In this document: positions 55,627 to 64,000 of the stretch, piece after piece
Position numbering within the stretch: position 1 is the first letter of the stretch
How the letters are laid out: each line of letters begins with the position of its first letter
Origin: Linanthus parryae
Taxonomy: Eukaryota > Streptophyta > Magnoliopsida > Ericales > Polemoniaceae
DNA: 64,000 bases
Assembly (NCBI GenBank): GCA_023055425.1
Contig: JALGPY010000001.1
Span: 111,953,057 to 112,017,056, forward strand
Reading direction: 5' to 3'
Translations under genes and position numbers: made by a program
The notes under the pieces: generated by a model
What the model saw: only the letters and a program-made list of their open reading frames with translations
What the model was told of the DNA's origin: nothing
Databases searched by the model: none

Positions 55627-57057
55627 TGTAGGGTTTTGATTCATGGATCGCGCAACGGAAGCATAATCAAACAAATAGCCATGCAAAACCCTCCAAGGAT
55701 CACAAGTCTAGATGCATAACGATAGTAAAGGTAAGAAATCATAAACACACCTTTGGGTTCTCCTTGATGACTTCAAACGCGAATAGTGTCACGTTCTCTA
55801 TAGTTGATCCACGCCTAGAGTTGATCCTAGATCTCCCAAACTCCTTGGTGCTAGCCCGGAATAAGAGGAGGGTGAAGGAATCACGCAAAACGAGACAAAA
55901 GAGGGGCTTCGGCCCTCTTTTTGGCCGACGGGGTGAGGGGGCGGCGGCAAGGGACGGGTTTGGCCCTTGTTGCTTGCTCTCTCTCTCTTTTGTTCTCTCC
56001 CACTCTTGTTATGATCACTAATGAGCATAAGTTATGAGGAAGGAAGGAAGGAGGGTCCTTTATATAGTCCAAAAACTCCTTGTTAACTACCTAAAGGACT
56101 TATTCTAGTCCTACTAGAATTCAATTTAGTCCCTTCCTTGCAAATTAGTCCCTACTAAGTTTGCAAGGGTTTGCAAAGTGATCCTTCTAATTAATTAATC
56201 CAATTAATTAATTCCCAAATCTAGTACAACTCTATATAGCGTGTGACCCCATAGGTTCTATCTAGTTGGTAGCAACTATTTGCTAATATGGAGCGGTTTC
56301 TAGCAAAACATCCATTCTAGCCAACTAATAGAATAGTCATCTTGACAACCTTGTACAAGTAATTGTCTCATCCTTTTGCCTCCATATCCGGATTGGACAC
56401 GAGACATACAAGTCACACTCGTATATCCAATCCATAGTTTCTCGATCTATGGGAATAGCCTTATTCGTGAAAATAACATCAATATCCCATATTGTTTTAT
56501 TTGAGTCTGGCCAGACATTCTATAAGCACTATCCCTCGAGTGGCCTAGGATATTTGCTCCCGTTATGTGGGAGGGGCAAATCCTCTCTACGTCCACTACG
56601 ATCTCTAAGCTTGCTTCTCAATGTATCCAGTACACGCCTTTATAACTACCCAGTTACGGTGTAGCGTTTAACGCTACCAAGATCACAATGATCCACAACT
56701 AGAATATCTAGTGACTTCAAGTCTAAGGATGACAATACCATTGCACCGCGAGAAGCACTTGTGACTCAACATAACATGTATGTAGCCTTCTCGGTGATGG
56801 GTCAATCCAGTGCAACATTCCGTAATGCACACCTATGTGTTGGATCGTGATATCTCCATATCAATCCAACCCCATACTAGTCTATAGATGATTGTCCCAT
56901 TAATCATTATACTTGACTAGGGATATTTAAGATAAACAACGCGATTGTAAATCTAAGGACTTCATTATATTAAATATCCAATAAATAATAAATGAATTTT
57001 CTAGCCATATACAAATTCATACTAAACTAGATTGCCTCTAGGGCATCTATTCCAACA
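55627..57057 (-). repeat. Angela-like Copia 3' LTR
   Basis: 1431 bp, TGTAGGGTTTTG to TCTATTCCAACA on the + strand. Same family as the solo LTR at 10895-12320. On its inner side is the polypurine tract (GCAAGTGGGAGAC on the minus strand, 57058-57070). The expected TSD GTACC is at 55622-55626; its partner lies outside the window. Confidence 0.92.
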
Positions 57058-57071
57058 GTCTCCCACTTGCA

Positions 57072-58600
57072 CTAGAGCCAATCTGGCGCATCTCGTACGC
57101 CCATACTCCTAGTGTGCCCTTCATGCTTCCACTGCGTGAGAGGATTCGTGAGCGGGTCTGACAGATTATCATCTGTAGGAATCTTGCATATCCGAACGTC
57201 TCCTCTATCGATAATATCTCGAATCAGATGAAACTTCCTGAGCACGTGCTTGGACTTCTGGTGTGATTTGGGTTCCTTTGATTGCGCGATCGCCCCAGTG
57301 TTGTCACAGAACAACTCCACTGGATCCGCAATGCTAGGGACCACACCAAGTTCAGAAACAAAATTTCTGATACAAACAGCCTCCTTTGCTGCGCCATTTG
57401 CAGCAATGTACTCAGCCTCTGTTGTAGAATCAGCTACCGTCTCTTGCTTGGAACTCTTCCAGCTCACCGCTGCTCCATTCAGGCAAAACACATATCCCGA
57501 CTGTGATCTAAAGTCATCTATGTCGGTTTGGAAGCTTGCATCAGTGTAACCCCTTACACGCAACTCTTCCTCACCGCCAAACATCAAGAAAGCATCCTTA
57601 GTTCTTCTCAAGTACTTTAGGATGTTCTTGACAGCAATCCAGTGACTCTCACCCGGATTGGATTGGTATCTGCTTGTCATACTCAAGGCATATGACACAT
57701 CTGGTCTAGTACATAACATGGCGTACATGATAGATCATATGGCCGAGGCATAGGGAATTCTACTCATGCGTTCCTTCTCAATCTCATTGGAAGGACAACC
57801 ACTCTTCGAAAGAGTGATTCCATGTGACATGGGCAAGAATCCCTTCTTGGAATCTTGCATGTTGAACCGTTTCAACACCTTGTCAATATATGTACTTTGA
57901 CTTAGGCCTAGCAACCTCTTAGATCTATCTCTATAGATCTTTATACCGAGTATATAGGCTGCTTCCCCTAAGTCCTTCATTGAGAAACACTTTCCTAGCC
58001 AATCTTTAACAGATTGCAGCATGGGAATGTCGTTTCCAATGAGTAGTATGTCATCCACATACAAGACCAGAAAAGCTACAGAGCTCCCACTAACCTTCTT
58101 GTAGACACAAGACTCACCTTCGTTTCTGATGAAGCCAAACTCTTTGACCACTTCATCAAAACGTCGATTCCAACTCCTAGAAGCTTGCTTCAATCCATAA
58201 ATGGATCGTTGCAGCTTACAGACTTTGTTGGCTTGCTTTGGATCCTCAAAACCCTCCGGCTGTATCATATACACGTCGTCGAGGAGATTTCCATAAAGGA
58301 ATGCTGTTTTGACATCCATCTGCCAAATCTCATAGTCGTAGTATGCTGCAATTGCAAGTAGGATTCGGATGGATTTGGTCATAGCGACTGGTGAAAAGGT
58401 TTCATCATAGTCAATACCATGAATCTGTCTGAATCCTTTAGCAACCAATCGGCCCTTATAGGTAATCACATTACCATCCATGTCGATCTTCTTCTTGAAG
58501 ACCCACTTGCACCCTATGGGTCGCGCCCCATCAGGAGGTTCCACCAAAGTCCATACTTTGTTGGTATACATGGATTCCATCTCGGATCTCATGGCCTCAA
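57072..58600 (-). pseudogene. Angela-like Copia RT and RNase H, single stop
   Basis: One minus-strand frame is open from 58592 to 57072 apart from a TGA at 57735-57737. RT landmarks: GCKWVFKKKIDMDG, ETFSPV, MDVKTAFLYG, LKQASRSWN, LVLYVDDILLIGND. RNase H landmarks: GYTDASFQTD, STTEAEYIAA, VELFCDNTGA. It ends with the usual HEGHTRSMGVRDAPDWL tail. The 5' part of pol is cut away by the insertion at 58601. Confidence 0.93.
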
Positions 58601-61600
58601 TGAAACGACCCGGGATCTCGGTTCAGGGTTAAAGAGACAATCGACAACCAAAAGTAGAAATATACCATTAAGATTACATTTCGTTTAATGTACATAACAA
58701 AATTTCGATTATAAGTACAATTTAAAACATAACATTTGTGATCTACTAAGTGATCTAAGTTAAGTTACACTTCTTCGTCTCGTTCCAGCGTTCCCATCCC
58801 CCACTTTGATTGACGACCTGCGGTTTTAAAATGGCAAAAGCCGACGCAGTTTTGAAGAAATTGATCAGTAAAAACTGAGTAAGTACACACTACGACATGT
58901 AAAGCAACGAGTGGCACGGAAGCATGAGTTGAAACAAATCAGAATATTTAAACAGTAAAACTATCATATTGGAGAATTTGGATCAACTTGACGTAACCGA
59001 GTAACAAAAACCTCTCAATATAATAACATTGAGAAACCACGAGTAGTTGGTAAAATATCCAGAGTAAACAAGTTCATTTGAACTGATAACGATAGTAGTT
59101 CATGAGTAGCCAAGATTTACAATTCATTTCAATCGATTAGGGCATATCAAGAGCCACAAAAAAAAACAAAATCAATAGAGTAATCAAACTTTCTTTCAAT
59201 TCCAATATAATTGTTAAGTTTAGCTGAGGCATGTCTAGAGCCACCAGCAGGATCGATGTAGACAGAGGGATCACGAAATAATCACTAAGGGTTCCTTCTA
59301 GGGTCTATCAAACCCTATTTCACCCGAGCGTTAAGGGAGCCCATTCGTCAACCCCGCTCATAACATTAGCTAAAAGGCCTTAAGTGTCGACACCCCTATA
59401 CCGTAGTGACCCTTACAAGTATAAGTAGCACTCTATAGCTCTAAAAACCCCTTGGCCTCAATATCTTGATACATTTTGGCTCATCGGGGGCGGATTTGTG
59501 AACATTGACGTTCTATCCAATAATAAGAAGCATTGCTTCAATGGTCTTAGCCATAAGAAAATGGAGGATCGCTTGACGCCTCCCATTAATAACAGTACTC
59601 TGTACATCGTCCTAAGTCTATTAGAGGTATTTTATTTCTTCTCTTTCACATAAACAGAATCAGATATCAACAGTTCGGAAGTAATTTTCCAGAGTTCTCA
59701 AGGGATATGAATAAAATAGTTTAACAACTTCGAGTGGAAAACATGCATTCTCATACTATTTCATATAGCGAACATTCATTTGAAACATCAAGCATATAAG
59801 CAGATTTTGATATAAAAAGGCCGTACATATGTACTTACCTCTGAGCCATGAAAGGCGCAAAGCAAAGCTAGCACTCCTACAACACTCGTCTCATATGAGT
59901 CCGGGTCTCACAGTCAATGCAGCAGCACGAAATAATACGCCTACTTGGTACGAGCACAACGACTGGATATAAACAAGTCAAGTATACAGTCTATTAGCAT
60001 TTACCCTCTACATGAGGTTGTATGCAAGAATGCAAATGGAAATGCGGGTCATGCAAGCTAACTTGACCAAAATGCCTCGATACTTTGAAACTGTCCGGTA
60101 AAGTCCCTGACTGTGCCTGGACCCCAAATTACACCCATATTGGCCCAAAAAACATCCAAGAATGACTCTTAGCTCATCCATATGAACTTAGCATTGAAAT
60201 CTACAACTTCTAATAAATTGCACTGAGGCCCCTAAAGTTTAGTAAAACTGCAAAAAGACCCCAACTATTGATTTGATAACTCCCGAGTCAAATAATTCAT
60301 TCTTAAGGCTCCAAGTATCCTTCTAAGTCAGGTTGTTGGTCTCAAAACATTGACTTTGTTCAAATGCAAAGTTTTAATTAATTGCACATAGGCCCCCGAA
60401 GTTTAGTAAAACTGCAAAAAGACCCCCACATTTGACTTGGTCAACCCTAGCCCAGAATTACATACAAGTACTCCAAACACGCATACAAGACATGCTGACA
60501 ACTCCAAGTTACTAAACTAACCTCAATTCAAAGTTTATGTGAAATGACTATTTTGCCCCTCCTATACAGTTCAGTCAAACTAGGGTTTCCGGAAAGTCAA
60601 ACTTGGTCAAAATTGATATATAGACTCAGAATATGAATACGAACAAGTTTCGTGAAGAACGTTAAGGCCAGAAACGTCATTCAAATGCTCAAAACCGAAT
60701 ATCAAAGATAGCGAAAAGTCGTTTCAAGTAGTCAACTTCGCGACTGATTTATGATCAATTGAGAAGGAGTTTTAAGAAACCGGAAATAGGGTTTTGAAGA
60801 TGACAGTGCAAGGATTCCAGAACATATTTGAACTTCTAAAAACTCCAAGTATTCAAATAGATATCGCTAGTCAAAGTTGGACAAAAATCACGATTCAATA
60901 CTCAGAAAAATTCGAGAGAGTTTCATAAGTTGAAACTAGCAACTTTAGGCTCGTTTTGTGAGCAATCCGTTATAAATTTGAACATGACCCAGAGACGATG
61001 ATTTGAAGTATTATATACCAGCTACACAGAGGAGAAAACAGATCTAAATTTCATTAAGTTTTGAAGAAGATACAAGGGTTACAAAGTAGGTGTTTCACCA
61101 CGGCACTCTATACTTAGAAAATTTTGAAGCGAAGAACATATGCATTGCAGCAACTTTGGAGTCAAAATCAGAGGGTTTAGAGATCGAATTGGACCAAGAA
61201 ATCAACACGAAAGTTGGAGTACTACATGCAGGGAATCCATAGCAACAAGAATCAGGTCAAAACATCAAGTATCGAGAGAGTTATAGGTCGACGAACAGGG
61301 CAGGTTTTCAAGTCGAAAAACTCAACATGCACGGATCAAACTTGTTGAATTCATTGTTACAGTCATGATTTGATGATTCAAATGAGTTCAGGAGATGATT
61401 AGGAGCATGATCAAGCTTTTAATCGATCAAAAACAGAAGGAATTGAAGCCGTACCGAGCTTTGTTCTTCCCCGGCGGCCATGGTGGATTCCGACGAACAG
61501 CTGCCCGGTTTCCGTCGATTCCGTGCGTACCCAGGGGCTTCTGGGTTCGCCTGAGTTGTCTTGGACGCCCAGAGACCTCAGAGCAGCAGTTTGGATGGAA

Positions 61601-62375
61601 GAAATGGCCAAAAAAACGAAGAAATCGCCAACGCCGTGGCCCGCCGCCGTCCCCGTCGGGTTTCAAGCCCAGAATCCGGCGAGGGTGAAATCCGGTGAGT
61701 AACAGCTGGAGCTTGGGCTTCCTAGCCTCGGTTTCACCTCGCGATTCCAATGGAACAAGAATTATCAAGTGACAATCAACGTATAGAGAGAATTGAAGGG
61801 TTGAAGAGTTAGGGTTCTTACGGGTTTTTGACAAAATTCGACCCCGAGGCACAACCTTTCGAGGAGCTGATTGAGGGCTTTTGATCCTCATGTCGTGGGC
61901 TTCTACCAGCAGCAGCAGTTTTGTGAAAGAAGTAGTGGTGAGGTGGTGGCTGTGTTGGTGGTGGTGGTTGTGTGGTGGAGAAGAAGAAGATGATGAAGAT
62001 GAGAGAGAGAGAGAGAGAGAGATTTTTTTTTTTTTTCTTTCTCCAGATTGTGCTGGTGAAGAAGGAGGTTGGAGATGTTGACTTCTCACCTAGTGAGGTG
62101 TCTAATTGGGTTGAACAAGTGGCATTCATGCAAGGGGGGTGAAAGTGTAGTTTTTCAAACTTTAGTGTACAACTAGAATTATAGGTTCTACTTAATTTCA
62201 GAGAATTGCACAACCACCCCGAACATCTCTAGTGACTCAAAATAATTCTAACAACTTCCGAGTATCGCCAACACTCCGAAATTCTAACTTTAAAGCCGTG
62301 CAATACTATTTACAAATTTGCCCCCAAAGTCTTGATATTGCACTTAGAGCTCGCTTGAGAAATAGGGGTGTTACA
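58601..62375 (-). repeat. LARD-like element 3' LTR (3775 bp)
   Basis: Complete LTR. It contains a GA microsatellite and A/T runs near 62000-62040, GC-rich sequence at 61460-61740 that yields spurious frames on both strands, and two diverged tandem blocks near 60217-60260 and 60380-60425 sharing GTTTAGTAAAACTGCAAAAA. Confidence 0.92.
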
Positions 62376-63617
62376 ATCTACCCACCTTAAAAGAATCTTC
62401 GTCCCCGAAGATCTCATTCTATACTTACCCACATACATAAACTGCAGCACAGTGACTCAGTCTATTTGACTTAGCCAGACAAGTACATAAAGCGCTCTCG
62501 TCGGATGTCATGCTCTCAAAAGATGACTTCCTTACTTCGGCTAGCAATACCTTAACGGGAAGAAGTTCCTCATTCTCACTCTCAACAAGACGGGGTTTAT
62601 TATGGGTCTATACTACTATCCAGCCTAGACTCGAACCACAACAGGGTTTCGTATATGATTAGTACAAGTAAAAGTTCGAAACAATCTTTTGAAAGTTCAA
62701 TAACAACATACAAGTTCTCAATTTTAGAAGCGACTCAAAAATTTGCTGGAATTTATACAAATTTCGAAAATTTTAGACAAATACTTTTAACAAGACTAAT
62801 ATCTCATCCTTTTGAAACTCGGCCACATTAAAAATATTGTCTTACCTGTATAGGATTAGATAAACCAATTACCTCAAGTGTTCCACGCATACGAGGGAGA
62901 AAGAACACTATGTGTCGTCACACAACGTGCCTCTCTAACACAACTCGCATGTGTTTCGAATGTTCTAACTTAGTCTACACAGCGGGTACAACTTATAGTA
63001 CCGTCGTACTAAGAGTCGCGCCAGCGGACTGGTAAACAAAGCGGTCCATATCACTTGGCATTTGGTAGCTCTAAACGCCAATAATTTCCAAAAACCATTT
63101 TTTTTTGTAATAAATACTTTATTATCAAAACTTTCTAATTTTGGAAAGAACCATGTCAAATTAACTCAAAATAAACCAAATTCAAACTAATGTTTTAAAG
63201 TTCGTCACTCGTAGGTGCGAAAGAATGGTCTCGGGCTCTTCTAAGTCACAACGTCGTTACTCTCTCGTCGAGAAATTACTTACCAAAAATAAAGAGTCAA
63301 AGATACGCATCACACAACTACGACAAACAATTCGATATAAATAGGCATGTCACATAAATATTGCGCATGTAAATAGGCAAGTAAACTTTGCATGAACATC
63401 TCAAATAGTCATTAACATTTAATCAATAAATACGTTCAGGTCGAGTTTAATAACACTTAAGTACCCAGACTCCCTGACGGCTTGTTCACTTCATTTATTC
63501 CCAAATTGAGTTATCCTAGTCAATTTTAAAATTTCGAAAACGTTTTATCATTCTTATTATCTACTAATGGAAATCGAAAAGTCACTTTAACCGGAGAACC
63601 GATGCTCTGATACCATC
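62376..63617 (-). other. LARD-like element interior, non-coding
   Basis: 1242 bp between PPT and PBS. No frame longer than about 65 codons and no gag or pol motif on either strand, so it is not just a stop-ridden polyprotein. Confidence 0.85.
63604..63615 (-). promoter_or_regulatory. Primer-binding site, initiator tRNA-Met
   Basis: TGGTATCAGAGC on the minus strand, 2 bp from the 5' LTR end. Confidence 0.92.
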
Positions 63618-64000
63618 TGAAACGACCCGGGATCTCGGTTCAGGGTTAAAGAGACAATCGACAACCAAAAGTAGAAATATACCATTAAGATTACATTTCG
63701 TTTAATGTACATAACAAAATTTCGATTATAAGTACAATTTAAAACATAACATTTGTGATCTACTAAGTGATCTAAGTTAAGTTACACTTCTTCGTCTCGT
63801 TCCAGCGTTCCCATCCCCCACTTTGATTGACGACCTGCGGTTTTAAAATGGCAAAAGCCGACGCAGTTTTGAAGAAATTGATCAGTAAAAACTGAGTAAG
63901 TACACACTACGACATGTAAAGCAACGAGTGGCACGGAAGCATGAGTTGAAACAAATCAGAATATTTAAACAGTAAAACTATCATATTGGAGAATTTGGAT
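63618..64000 (-). repeat. LARD-like element 5' LTR, partial
   Basis: The first 383 bp (plus-strand order) of the LTR, identical base for base with 58601-58983 as far as I can see. It continues beyond the window. Confidence 0.93.

Larger units (their letters stand above)
55627..58600 (-). mobile_element. Angela-like Copia element, 3' part
   Basis: 3' LTR plus the RT and RNase H part of pol, inserted into the Tat-like RT. It is cut at 58601 by a Tekay/Del-like element within the N-terminal RT region; the rest should resume beyond the window, with CTCAA (58596-58600) as the expected TSD of that insertion. Confidence 0.9.
58601..64000 (-). mobile_element. LARD-like Tekay/Del element (right LTR truncated by window)
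   Basis: The left LTR is 58601-62375 and the right LTR starts at 63618. Read on the minus strand the LTR starts TGTAACACCCCTATTTC and ends GGGTCGTTTCA, as in Tekay/Del chromoviruses. The PBS TGGTATCAGAGC (initiator Met) lies 2 bp inside the 5' LTR at 63604-63615, and a purine tract (TAAGGTGGGTAGAT) at 62376-62389 precedes the 3' LTR. The interior is only 1242 bp and non-coding, which fits a large retrotransposon derivative that depends on a full-length partner. All 383 visible bases of the right LTR equal the left LTR. Confidence 0.92.

Noticed and set aside
61395..62213. Frames up to 220 codons in the LARD-like LTR
   Set aside because: They overlap on both strands and contain microsatellite-derived His/Ser runs; the region is inside a defined LTR.

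Overview
This window looks like intergenic and heterochromatic DNA of a flowering plant, probably a eudicot. It holds nested LTR retrotransposons of several plant lineages (Ale-like and Angela-like Copia; Athila-like, Tat-like and Tekay/Del-like Gypsy), L1-type LINEs, Mutator-like (MULE) and hAT-like DNA elements, and one plausibly functional host gene, an F-box/LRR protein. I saw no rRNA, tRNA or CRISPR structures. No species can be named from the sequence alone.

Left part (1-23.4 kb). Positions 1-3158 are one copy of a repeated segment whose second copy is at about 46.67-49.85 kb. It contains the end of a Copia-type LTR and a small MULE carrying gene-like sequence. A 139-bp MITE sits just after it. 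From 3446 to 15622 lies a large composite MULE: a decayed mudrA transposase on the + strand, and convergent to it a multi-exon DUF1985/Ulp1-peptidase gene of the KAONASHI type on the - strand, whose third exon is split by a solo Angela-type LTR. Three GC-rich GGCGCC clusters, two of them strikingly palindromic, lie in the 5' intron of mudrA, between the two genes, and in the probable first intron of the Ulp1 gene. A 5'-truncated LINE (15639-16685) sits immediately upstream of the F-box gene (16852-18069). Further right are a 97-bp tandem duplication, a hAT-like element and a single well-preserved exon resembling DNA topoisomerase 3-beta (21474-21590).

Middle (23397-46534). This is one Ale-like Copia element, about 4.36 kb after subtraction, bounded by target-site duplication TGATC. 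It has been blown open by three later insertions, each with its own TSD: a 14.7-kb Athila-like element (24162-38853), a 2.6-kb solo LTR (41449-44078) and a 1.45-kb solo LTR (44236-45680).

Right part (46.67-64 kb). After the second segment copy comes a four-level nest: a LINE with intact-looking ORF1, cut by a Tat-like Gypsy element, cut by an Angela-like Copia element, cut by a Tekay/Del-like element with 3.8-kb LTRs and only 1.24 kb of non-coding interior (LARD-like). The visible 383 bp of its two LTRs are identical, so this is the youngest event. All transposon genes here except perhaps the LINE ORF1 carry stops, frameshifts or insertions.
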